From Liolophura sinensis (taxonomy: Eukaryota > Mollusca > Polyplacophora > Chitonida > Chitonidae), in assembly GCF_032854445.1 (NCBI RefSeq), contig NC_088304.1, positions 34,154,810 to 34,218,809 on the forward strand: a DNA stretch of 64,000 bases, read 5' to 3'. Shown piece after piece: positions 12,481 through 24,971 of the stretch (position 1 is the stretch's first letter; the number at the start of each line of letters is the position of its first letter). Made by a program: the position numbers and the translations under genes. The notes beneath the pieces were generated by a model that did not search any database, had not been told where the DNA came from, and saw only the letters and a list, made by a program, of their open reading frames with translations.

Positions 12481-12799
12481 TATGCATATACATACAATGT
12501 ACCATTCCGAGGTTATACCAGTTTACCGAACTATCCATGTGAAATTTAGGCGTGCATCATTCGGAAACAATAAACTGGAGTGTCTAGAGTTCAAATCTCA
12601 AAGATTTTTGGTGAGGTTGACTACTTTTTTTTGGAGTTGTCAGTCTTACATACATGTAACTAAAGTTACAGGTGAAAATGATTGAGAAATGGGACTAAAA
12701 ACATTGGACACATGTCCGCTCAGCATCTTTCCCATATCGAGCTATAGTTATTGAGAAGTATACGCCTGTAGCGTATTATTACGTTTGACATTACAAGCT

Positions 12800-13020
12800 G
12801 TCACATTACTATGGTGCGGACTTTAAAAATGACACTTGCTGCTGCCTCGCTTGGCGCTCAGCACTAAGAGGATCGAGCAAGGAAGTCAGGACTGGTTGTC
12901 CAGGTGTCAATATTATGTGACTGGGTGGGTGTTACGTCTTGTGTCTTCGGCATGGTACTTTTAGTGGCGGCAGCAGTTTGGCAGTATGGACTCCACCTGC
13001 AACAAGGAGACATGGTATAT
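12800..13020 (+). mobile_element. SINE family 2-like body, degenerate
   Basis: Shares 'gactttaaaaatg', 'ttgctgctgcctcgcttggc', 'gctcagcactaagagg', 'caggactggttg' and 'ttgtgtcttcggcatggtac' with the minus copies at 16480-16745, 35567-35862 and 44150-44430. The tRNA head is not visible. Confidence 0.65.
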
Positions 13021-13756
13021 ATACATACTTAATGACTCCTCGTCTTAATGACAGATTAAATGAAAAATTCTAAGGTACGGCGGTAAACCTCAAGTATACA
13101 GACATATTCTTAAGAATATTCACTTGTATTACGGCAGTCAGGTTTGTGGGTAGGGAAGCTAGAAGACTTAAAGGAGAAGAAAACATAAAAATGATGTCAA
13201 AACCAGATGAAAGAACGTCAAAACTTATTTGCATATATGACCTTTAATATTTTTTTGGATTTTTTTTTCAAGAGAAAAGGTTATTTGAAAATATTTTTGT
13301 ATGGTGGGTATTTGGGGCCAACTTTTGGTATTTACCTTTGTTGCATAATAATGTTCTAAATAAGGATGTGATGCTTGTGTAATAAATTTATTTGAATGTA
13401 AATTTGTTGTTTATATTGAAACATATGCATTTAACCTAATTATGATAATATTTATGAACATATTAAAAATATAAATATGATCGAAGTTGAGGTTTAATAC
13501 ATTTATTAGCTGAAAAGTACAAATTCTAGTGCAAAATATTTATTAAACCTGTGTTACATCCTCCTTTATGACATTAAACAAAGACTATAAATGCCAAAAG
13601 GTGGTCCCAAATACCCACCATACAAAAATTATTTTCAAGTGTCTTTTTCTCCTTAAGGATACATTGGAAAAAATATTGAAGATCACATTTAGCTTTGTGA
13701 TAACTTTTCGCACGTTTTAATCTGAACTTTACGTCATTTTTATGTTTTCTCCACCC
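13021..13756. other. AT-rich intergenic with an imperfect inverted segment
   Basis: 13301-13330 (about 'tatggtgggtatttggggcc') has a reverse-complement partner near 13600-13623 ('ggtcccaaatacccaccata'), with related sequence continuing outward on both sides ('gaaaatatttttg' and 'caaaaattattttc'). This looks like the two arms of a roughly 350 bp palindromic, MITE-like element. No coding content. Confidence 0.5.
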
Positions 13757-13895
13757 TTAAAGTTGCAGCCTTCCTCCCACCATAAAGCTGGACGGCGTCG
13801 TATATGTGTTCTTGTGTATGGCGTAAAACGCCAATCAAATAAAGAAATGAATAAAAAAGGAAATAAAAAATGAATAAAAAAAATAAATAAATAAA
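13757..13895 (+). mobile_element. SINE family 1, 3' part
   Basis: Plus strand carries 'ccttcctcccaccataaagc', 'gtatggcgtaaaacgccaat' and 'caaataaag', then a long A/T-rich tail. Head absent. Confidence 0.75.
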
Positions 13896-14357
13896 CTCTC
13901 CGCGAACCAGATGACACAGGGAAGTTCGCCTGTTACATACTAAGGTGGGTGGTTTACTTCGGGTACTCCAATCGAATATTTATTTGATTAGTGTTAACCT
14001 TATCACTTATAGCATAGAGGGAAGTTTCATGGGCGCATGGAAGGAACTGGAGTGTCCAAGACTAGCCGTAGTGGTAAACTCTCCCACATTTGATATAGGT
14101 TATACTGGTGTAAGGAAAATGGTGAACTTCATGAAAGACGAAAGAAGAGTGAACTATTTATTGACACAAATGCCCCGAGAAAACAGAGGGACAATGGGAA
14201 TAAAGATCAAATAAATGGTACAAAATAAAATCTTTCAGGACAATATTTTAGCATCATGGTATTCGCTTTGTTGATCATGTGCTCTGACCAGTAACAGGTC
14301 ATATTAAATACTTGAATGGAGCCACATAAACCAAAATCGTTTGGTTCCCAAATCTGT

Positions 14358-14424
14358 CCTATACTCGTATGTTTGTTTCGCAAAACCTATCCTATACTGG
14401 TATGTTTGTTTCGCATTTCAGAAA
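14358..14424 (+). repeat. 33 bp tandem duplication upstream of the GPCR start
   Basis: 'cctatactcgtatgtttg' at 14358 recurs as 'cctatactggtatgtttg' at 14391. The second copy ends in 'tttcgcatttcag', a good 3' splice-site candidate just before the likely start codon. Confidence 0.85.
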
Positions 14425-14440
14425 TCTTGAAGTATTAACC

Positions 14441-15556
14441 ATGGATCCAGACCTGTGGATCATGGGGAACATAACGCGCGTTACCCTGCGCACGAGCCCT
14501 TCCCGTGATGCTTTGCTGATGGAGTTGAACGAAGAACAGGCATTGCTGTACCTGCCCGTCATTGTGTACATGGCACTGTTAATGGTGGTGGGGACGACAG
14601 GCAACCTGCTGGTGTGCTACGTATTTTACAACAAACCTTACCGAAGCACATCACGAATTTTCATCCTGACGCTGGCGGTGCTAGACCTTACCTGCTGTGT
14701 CGTTGGAATGGTTGTGGAAATCGTCGACTTGCGCTTTCCTTACACCTTCGACGATATCGTCGCATGTCGCCTTCTTCGATTCACCACCTTTGCTACTTCC
14801 ATCGCGTCCGGAACCGTGCTGGTCTGCGTCGCCTTCGATCGCTTCTTCAAGGTGTGTCGCCCCATCAGGAGACAGCTGAGCGGTAGAGTCATACGCCGTA
14901 TGTGCATTGGAGCGACTTGCCTTGGAGCCTTTTGCTCTTGGCCGGCCGTCTTGCTTTTCGGAATCCGGGCAGTCCAGACGAAACATTTAGATGTTGTTGG
15001 CACGGATTGCTCTACCAGTGACAATGTCTCGAACACGTTCTACCCGATTATCTATTACGGTTTCCTGCTCTCTCTGTTTGTCGTCGGTCTTGTCATCCTC
15101 ATTGTACTCTACACTCTCATTGGCACCCGGCTTTACCACCTCAAGAAGCGGAAGCCCACCCAGGGGGCACTGACGCCGGCCATCAGCTCCCTGTCCGTCA
15201 CCAGCGGAGCGGTGACTGTAAAGACTGTGGCCGTCCGAAAGCCGACGCTCACCAGACGGTTCTCTAAGGCTTTGCGCCACACCACCAAGACAACGTGGAT
15301 GTTGTTCGTCATCACCTTAGTTTTCGTGCTCAGTTTCCTGCCTTATCTGATCGTTATGGTTCTCAGGCATACAATTCCAGACTTTGAGTTCACGCGATCC
15401 CCTTCTGAACAGCTGATAGTTAACTTCTGTCTACGCTCATACTTCATTAACAGTTCAGTCAACCCCATCATATACGCTCTGATGAACAGACAGTTCCGAC
15501 TGAGAAGCCGGAATGTCTTGCTCAGCTGCACTCTAGGATGCAATAAATATAGATAG
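14441..15556 (+). CDS. Orphan class A (rhodopsin-like) G protein-coupled receptor
   Basis: A 371-residue seven-transmembrane receptor with an uninterrupted coding region; the ligand is unknown. Family marks seen: GN in TM1 (residues 54-55), LAVLDL in TM2 with Asp82, Cys109 at the start of TM3 and Cys190 in the second extracellular loop (the expected disulfide), DRF at 133-135 replacing DRY, SFLP at 298-301 replacing CWxP in TM6, and NPIIY at 341-345 in TM7. Intracellular loop 3 (about 232-285) is basic and Ser/Thr-rich. A Cys-containing tail could be palmitoylated. Asn10 and the NVS at 195 are possible glycosylation sites. I chose the ATG at 14441 because it sits in a strong context (accATGg). 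The frame is open 24 codons further up, but that part overlaps a tandem duplication and a candidate 3' splice site at 14421, so a non-coding first exon upstream is plausible. The sequence is generally like peptide-receptor orphans expanded in lophotrochozoans; that is inference. Confidence 0.9.
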   Translation: MDPDLWIMGNITRVTLRTSPSRDALLMELNEEQALLYLPVIVYMALLMVVGTTGNLLVCYVFYNKPYRSTSRIFILTLAVLDLTCCVVGMVVEIVDLRFPYTFDDIVACRLLRFTTFATSIASGTVLVCVAFDRFFKVCRPIRRQLSGRVIRRMCIGATCLGAFCSWPAVLLFGIRAVQTKHLDVVGTDCSTSDNVSNTFYPIIYYGFLLSLFVVGLVILIVLYTLIGTRLYHLKKRKPTQGALTPAISSLSVTSGAVTVKTVAVRKPTLTRRFSKALRHTTKTTWMLFVITLVFVLSFLPYLIVMVLRHTIPDFEFTRSPSEQLIVNFCLRSYFINSSVNPIIYALMNRQFRLRSRNVLLSCTLGCNKYR

Positions 15557-16479
15557 TTGTAGTATGTACATTTAACATTTGTGTTAAGTTGTTACTTCAT
15601 GGTTTAAAATGCATGGCTCATGGTGTTTGAGTATATTTCATCTTACACATACCGCTGACTATATTTTCGTAATGCCGCGCTCATAAGGTATGGTAGCCAG
15701 ATCCACTGGTCGGATTCGACATGCGACTGTAACATTCGCCTTCTGAACGTGGGCTATGAAGTAAACTTGTCCATTTGTCATCCCACTTGTCAAATTCTGT
15801 GTTTGTTTCTGACTAAAGCGAAGCGTCTATAGTTGGATATCGCAAATACGACAGCTCACATTGTGTGAGCTTTGGGTAAGAGAGGAATCTTTCCAGTGGG
15901 CGTTGCACTATAGTCTTCACAATACTAAGGAATGTTGTCCACGTCATTATTTCCCATAAACAGTCAACCTCATGCAAATCACATCCGTGGTAACAATACG
16001 CGTGTCTGAGCTGCCAAGGGTACAGACTTTGTCTCTGAACGGATGTGGAGCACAAAGATTGTTACACGTCGGTAACACGTTGGTAGCTAGACCTTAAACA
16101 CAACGATCTTTGGTCTGAAGCACTAGAGCAACCCTGGACATACATTTGTCACAACGGGTATATGGATATGCTCTACTTAGGCCTGTTTATCGCCGGAATA
16201 TTTCTGGGTAATATTTAGCATGTTCTGTCCTCACCATTAGAGAATACATCACTATGTATATACATACACCGAAATAACTATTTCACTTAAGGAATATAAC
16301 CATTCCCATCTGGCTTGGTAGCCAGGGGCTGGACATCCTGAGGTGTGAGTTCGACTTTCACTCGAGCCAGTATTTTCACTAGTCTCTAGATAGTCATTTC
16401 GGTGTTTGAAATTCAGAATGTTTGCATGTTTTCTTGGGATTTAACGTTGCATTTTCCCATCATTATCTCGCTCGTGATG
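15557..16479. other. GPCR 3' flank and intergenic
   Basis: Probably includes the receptor's 3' UTR. At 16320-16385 a tRNA-like stretch ('tggcttggtagccagggg', then 'gtgagttcgactttcactcg') looks like a decayed SINE head with A- and B-box resemblance, not a functional tRNA. Confidence 0.4.
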
Positions 16480-16745
16480 TCTGGGTGGTGTTTGCTTGTT
16501 GCAAGTCGGACACAAGGCTGACATATTTATTGTGCGGCCTCAATGGAACGCTGTTCCGAAGACACTTGTCTCGCTCCCAACTAGTCAAATTATACTGACA
16601 TCAGGCTGACCAGCACTTGGCCTATTTCTCTTACGCTGAGCGCCAAGAGAGGTAGCACCAAGTTTATCGATGTTAAAGTCTTATAGGTATATGAGTCGAT
16701 TCGGGATTGAACCCCGGGTCTACCGCAGCCGGACATAGAACTGTC
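16480..16745 (-). mobile_element. tRNA-derived SINE family 2
   Basis: Reverse complemented it reads: tRNA-like head with B box ('cccggggttcaatcccgaat'), 'aagactttaacatcg', 'ctcttggcgctcagcgtaag', 'gtcagtataatttgactag' and 'caagtgtcttcggaacagcg'. Block order agrees with 35567-35862 and 44150-44430. Confidence 0.75.
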
Positions 16746-17127
16746 CAATAAACATCTTTATGATAAAAAAGTGGAAGGCATATTTTAGACATCAAGTAAC
16801 CAAACTATGTAGAGACATTGGAGGGAGGAATATTCTCTGAAATTGTTATATTATTGCAACACCTCCAGGCCACCGACGTGTTGAAGTGGTGCCGTGTCAT
16901 CATCGCTCAGAATCTTCTGTACACATGAAATTTTAATTGATCACTTTAAAAAGTTCTCAAATATAAACTCATTAAAATTTAAACTATTCAAAATCAGAAT
17001 GTTCCTCTTTCAGATATCTGGTTTTGTTATTGTCGCAGAAACGCCAACACCAGAGTGTTTCTGACAATAAATATTGTCAAAGTAATTCCTTATACTGATA
17101 CCTTATGCTTTGTATATACATACATTT

Positions 17128-17280
17128 AGTTTTTTATTAGATTTGCGTTTTACGCCGTACTCAAGAATATTTCACTTATACGACCGCTGCCAGCATTATG
17201 GTGGGAGGAAACCAGATAGAGCCCGGGGGAAACCCACGACCATCCGCAGGTTGCTATAACACCTTCCCATGTACGGCCGT
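17128..17280 (-). mobile_element. SINE family 1, well conserved body
   Basis: Tail-first on plus: 'gcgttttacgccgtactcaa', 'gaatatttcacttatacgac', 'ccagcattatggtgggagga', 'gagcccgggggaaacccacg' and 'accatccgcaggttgctata'. Truncated before the head. Confidence 0.85.
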
Positions 17281-20200
17281 ACATACATATTATTTTTGAA
17301 TTCCTCTGCAAACATCTACCAGCTTCATAGCGATCATGAAATAACTGAACTGCCACGTTTTGAACCAATTAATCATGGTAAGTCCCATGGTGCGTAATCA
17401 TGGCAATATACCTCAGCCGAGAACAGGTTACAATGATAATAAAAAGCTTACTGAACTAAAATTAACATTAAATGGGCGTCCTTCACCAGTTTAGTGTGAT
17501 AAGATACATTTTGTTACACTTGATTACCTTACAAGATTAAAGGATTATTTACTTTAGTGCAAGTCAAGGAGCGAAACAGACAGTAGCTGTGACAGCTGGT
17601 GACGCGTTCGTAAAGTCACTTCTTGTCTCAGCTCTGTTTTATTCCTCGTTGTTATACGGCAAGCGTGTAGCTATAAAGCTCAAACAAGCACCGAAGAGAA
17701 TCTATACCCGTACACATTTGAGATGTATACGTCATAAAATCGGAAAATCGTAGCCAGCTCGAGTCACACTGAAATATCTTTTTTTCTGTAATAGACACTG
17801 TAGAGTGGGCATGGTAGGGAAAATAACTGTATTACAAATACAAATTTCTGAAAAATTCTCGAGCACTCCGTCAAACACCAATGAAATAAATATGTAACAA
17901 ATGTATCTTCCAGCCTTATAATTCCGGTACATATTACACATGGCATGGCAGGTTAATGGTAGACGACCACTGGCGAGATTCACGTATGATTTCGCTGTGG
18001 TTGGCACATATTACATTATCGATTGTAATTCATGATAACATTTATTCAACACGAGTTGGCCTATGTCTTTACTTACACGAAGGTATGTTTCAAAAAGAAT
18101 GGAAATGATAACCACTAAGACTCGAACTCTCTCTCAAAGGTGCTACCTGCTCTACAAAGTGACATCATTCGTTCACTGTACGATGAAGGAAGTCATAAAC
18201 GCTTCTGCAGAAATACGGAATTTAAACATGCTAAATACTAAAATGACAAAAGTGATCGCTTTATAATGTTTATGTTTTATATATGAAAACAAACGTTAGC
18301 CAAAACGAAACTTTGACAGCACACAGAAATACATACGTGGTAGTTTCAGTAAAAATATATTTCTGGTTAACGTCGATCTTCATAGAGTATATAAAAAACT
18401 GAAAAATGGCGTTTTCGATCGAGACTGCATTTTTGGTGGGTTATTACTAAATAACCATCTATTTTATGGCCATATATCTTTTATGGGCGCTTCCACCAAG
18501 TTTTATAGATCGGATTCGGAAATTTACAGAATTGTGCTGGGATTTCAAATTTGCACTTTCTTATCGTACCTGTCTGGAGTCGATTCTCCACCTTGCCGTA
18601 TCAGGTCCTTTGTTCTCTTATGGACGGAGGAATATGGAGTGTTTCCACTATTATAATGGGCCTTTGTCAAGTTATATTGACCATGTGACATTGTTCCACA
18701 AAGACTTGCAGCCCATATTCGTTCTTGGTGAAAGATAATCCAGTGGCCCTCAACGAATGTAAGATTGTTCAAACTGCCATACAATCGAGCACTGTCCCCG
18801 GCTTATCATCACCAAAGACCTTACGAACAGTGAGCCTAGGCCTACAAAAAACCCCCAAAAATGGATGTGAACTAACGCTCTAAAGTGTAATCTTAAAGTG
18901 ATTCGTTAGTGAAAATAGGCCTACCATTAATGACAATTCACTAATAACGGACGAAACTTGATATATTCATGGAATGTGAAAAAAATGACTCTTAGTGGCG
19001 TATAAGGCGTTTTGCACTTGGGTCAAACGCAGCCGAAATCACTGTGTTGTGTGACATAAAATGCCAAAAAACCTATGGCATCCATTTATATTGATGAGTT
19101 TCTTTCATCTTTCAAGAAAATATATTTCTGGAAATGTAATTTGTATCCGACAGCTACTTCAGAATGTTCAAAAAATTCAAAAAGATGTGTGAGCTGGCAA
19201 AAAATCGTAGCAATACTGCCCAAGCAGAACTAGGTAAAAATAAATGCAATGATTTATTGAATTATTTGGCTGCTTCATAATACCATATTCACGGCTATTT
19301 CGCTTACCCGATGGCGATCAATTTTACGGGTGGAGGATACTGTGTACTAGGTGTATACCACCGACCTTTGGTAAGTTAGTGACAAACATTCTTACATGTG
19401 ACTTACAGATGTGCACACCATATTGGCTAATGGACGTTAGACGGCCACACAAGCGTCATCGACCGATTATTGTCACCAAGGTCACACAAGATCTGGAAGC
19501 GAGGTAATCTACAAATTTTCTGTCCAAGGCCGGGTTTGAACCCGCGCTGCGTATGCCTTACAGATCAAGCACCAATCAAATTGAAAGTTAAATTCACTGG
19601 ACGGCATGCACTCTCGAGATTGAAACTCCACCGCAGTGTTGCCGACACAGGGTAATGCAGGCAGATTAATAAACGCTTCCAAAAACCTAACCTTCTTTAA
19701 CAGCAGAGATACAATAACCTATAAAAACGGAAGTATAATCAATCATGTTGCCAATAACACTTTCAGCAGATAAACTATCAGGGATCAGAGTAGCCGGATG
19801 TGCCTCACCTGGTAATAAAGTCAAATTCAGGTATGTTACATGTTCTAACGAAAAAATTAACGTTGTGCTTCTCATTTAAATTTTTAGGATCGGTGTTTAA
19901 CGTCGTACTCAATGTTTGTTCACTTTATAAATGTACAATGGCAATCAGTATATTTTATAGGTGGATGTATTTAACTGGAGTGCTCAGAGTAAACCATCGA
20001 CCTTCGGCAAGTTACTGGAGACCTTTTCCCGGTGTAATAAAGGCGATATTGATGTGAACCTCCAGCCAACATCACAGAAGACCACACAGAAGCGCCGTTA
20101 GCCTCTTCTACTCCAAAGCCACGAGAACCACCTTAAATAGAAGTACAATTAATTTACGCACTGTATATAACCAGGTATCTTTATTTATCTTACTTATATC

Positions 20201-20804
20201 TACAAATACATCATTGTTCTCGCTTTGCACTAAAATCTAATTTATAAATGGTACCAACACAATCCCGATTTCATTCTATATATCCTCCAGTAAAACCAAA
20301 AACCTGAAAACCAAGCTTAATGAGTCTGGCCATCAGTTTCAACCACATTTGATCACACTAATCATATCAACGGTATCACTCTATCACTTCTTATACAAGT
20401 GCTGGGTTATTCTCAAAGAATTTTCGACACGTTGAATTACAGTAAATGTTGTCAAAGGCCTCTCCACCCTTCAAATATACATGCTTGACGATTCAAAGAT
20501 CATTAGACGGATGAAAAGAAAGGAAATGCTATCGTTCTGTCCGTTTTGAGGTGAACTACCTACCATCACATTATATATGTATTATAGTGTAATAATACGA
20601 AGTGCATTTTCCCAAACCTACCAGGCTACCTGTATCCTTCCAGTTGTTCATAAAATCTCATTTAAGGGCAGCTTCTATTTACATGATAAGTAATTAGAAA
20701 GTCTCCAGAAATACTTTTGCCTTACCAGAGTCAGAAAAAAGTTAGCATTTTTAACCACCATACAGGCTTCACGCTTTTTACATTAGGACTACATTTTGCA
20801 CTTT
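17281..20804. other. Intergenic with decayed repeats
   Basis: No gene recognised. Old SINE-like traces are present: reversed tRNA-like segments near 18110-18160 and at 19500-19560 ('ccgggtttgaacccgcgctg'), and a tail block 'ggatcggtgtttaacgtcgt' near 19890. The open frame at 18466-18738 has no recognisable family. Confidence 0.4.
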
Positions 20805-21045
20805 CATTTATTGACCTATCTGAATGGTGTTTTACCCCGTAGTCAAGAAAATTTCACTGCTAGGTCTACTGAGGCGGCCAACGACCACCCACATGTCAGT
20901 TCGACACTGCTCTGACATTAGCTTTGGCAAAATTTTGTTCGGCCAAGGACGTTCCCAAACCGAAGCCAAAGCGCGAAACCTAACGTGACTAATGCACAGG
21001 ATGCTGGAAGACCCTCCCAAGTTCGGCCAGACAGAAAGCTAGCAT
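20805..21045 (-). mobile_element. SINE family 1-related copy, diverged
   Basis: Tail-first on plus: 'cctatctgaatggtgtttta', 'ccccgtagtcaagaaaattt', then 'ggaagaccctcccaagttcg'. The middle has diverged or been replaced ('ctgaggcggccaacgaccac'). Confidence 0.55.
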
Positions 21046-21232
21046 GAAATGGACTTAACATTTTATTTCATGGTACCGTGTAACGTAATTAGAGAGGACA
21101 ACTCGTCGAGTTGCAAAGCGTTCAGCTAGTACAAGGGTTAAACGATAGTGAAATGACAGTCTCCTTCCCAAGTCTGGGAGCATTTAATGTAAACACAATA
21201 TTTCCGTCACTATTACATGTTTGTTCAACATT

Positions 21233-21400
21233 ACGTCACGCAAATACACATGGTATCACCAAACGAAGACGATATACACGAGTTACCAATAGGTCATGCA
21301 AACACATGGTATCACCAAACGCAGACGACAAACACAAATCACCAATATGTCACGCAAATACACATGATATCACCAAACGCAGACGATATATACGAATTAC
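21233..21400 (+). repeat. About 57 bp tandem repeat, 3 copies
   Basis: Three copies of a unit containing 'acatggtatcaccaaacg', 'agacgatatacacgag' and 'ttaccaataggtc'. The middle copy is shortened. The open frame through it (21111-21443) reflects the repeat, not a gene. Confidence 0.85.
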
Positions 21401-22020
21401 GATATTACATTTAATTTCTGTCACTTACGAAATACGAAAATAGAAACTATAGAGGATTTTCAAAGGCAAAACATCGCAATTTTGCATCTATTTTCACCTC
21501 GCACGTATCGGTCGATCTGTTCCCAACGGTTTTCTACCTGTAATAATGTCTCTTTCAGATATGACTGGAGGCTACTTTCAGCAGAATTTTCCACAAGAAT
21601 GAAACATAATACTGACACAAACGATACATGATGTCAGACAACTACAACAAGGCCATGAAAATGTAAACTAACTTAATCATATCATTTATGTTCAACTAAA
21701 ATATGGCCTGAACACAAGGTTTTATTGGATAAACGATTCTTTACACATGTTAATGACAGTTCACAATTGTCAACAGGTTCAAAAATTTTTGTTGTTGTTG
21801 TTTTTTTGTTGAAGTACAACATGTTTTATTACAAAAGACTACTTATGTAGCTGCTTACTACAATAGACACCTTCCTCCAAGAATTATCAATATATCCGTG
21901 TCAGCACTTCCTGCTTCTTAAAATGAATATATACACATAAATGTATACATATATAAATAACTATAACATACTGCATACGCCAGCATCACCTTACCACAAA
22001 CACTGTAGACAGGCACTGTG

Positions 22021-22190
22021 ATTTATTTATTAATTTTATTTATTTGATTGCTGTTTTATGCCGCATGCATGAATATTTCACTTGTACTACACCTGCCAGC
22101 ATTATGGTGGGAGGAAATCAGGCAGACCCTGGGGGAAATCTGCAGAACCATCTGCAGGTTGCTGGCAGACCTTCCTATGAACGGCCGAAG
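22021..22190 (-). mobile_element. SINE family 1
   Basis: Tail-first on plus: 'ttatttatttgattgctgtt', 'gcatgaatatttcacttgta', 'gccagcattatggtgggagg' and 'ccatctgcaggttgctggca'. It lies just downstream of the TRIAP1 stop codon, possibly beyond or inside its 3' UTR. Confidence 0.8.
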
Positions 22191-22631
22191 AGTATTGTGA
22201 CTTTAACTTCATATGATCATGGTAATACCTTCAGTTTGATGAACAGGGTGCCTTTAGTGTAAAGAATAGAGTAACATATACACGACACTAATTATCAGAG
22301 ATCTGTAGAGAAACATTAATACACATCAGTATGCTGACTAAAATTAAAATATATTCCTCATTATTAATTATGTACAAATGTGTATAAATAAAATTCCTCT
22401 ATAAGTACAAAACACATACTTTTCAACATCAACATTTTGTCACCATCACTATATGTTAAACTTGAAACTTCACGATTATGTCAGATTACCATTCACAGTC
22501 TCCTTAAAATCGCATTCCAGCTGCCTGATTATATATTTGATGGACACGTCCTGAGGCATTGCTAAATCCAGACTCATTATGGCCAATTCCTGTCACATGA
22601 CAAACTCATCAGATAACTGCAAATTACTGAT

Positions 22632-24971
<2,340 letters not shown>

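Noticed and set aside
14392-15543. Several 60-101 codon frames antisense or out of frame to the GPCR
   Set aside because: Shadows of the GC-richer receptor coding region with no family similarity.
15557-22631. COX6A1, expected next to TRIAP1 from the human map
   Set aside because: I looked for it between the GPCR and TRIAP1 and found no matching exon; absence is not proven by eye.
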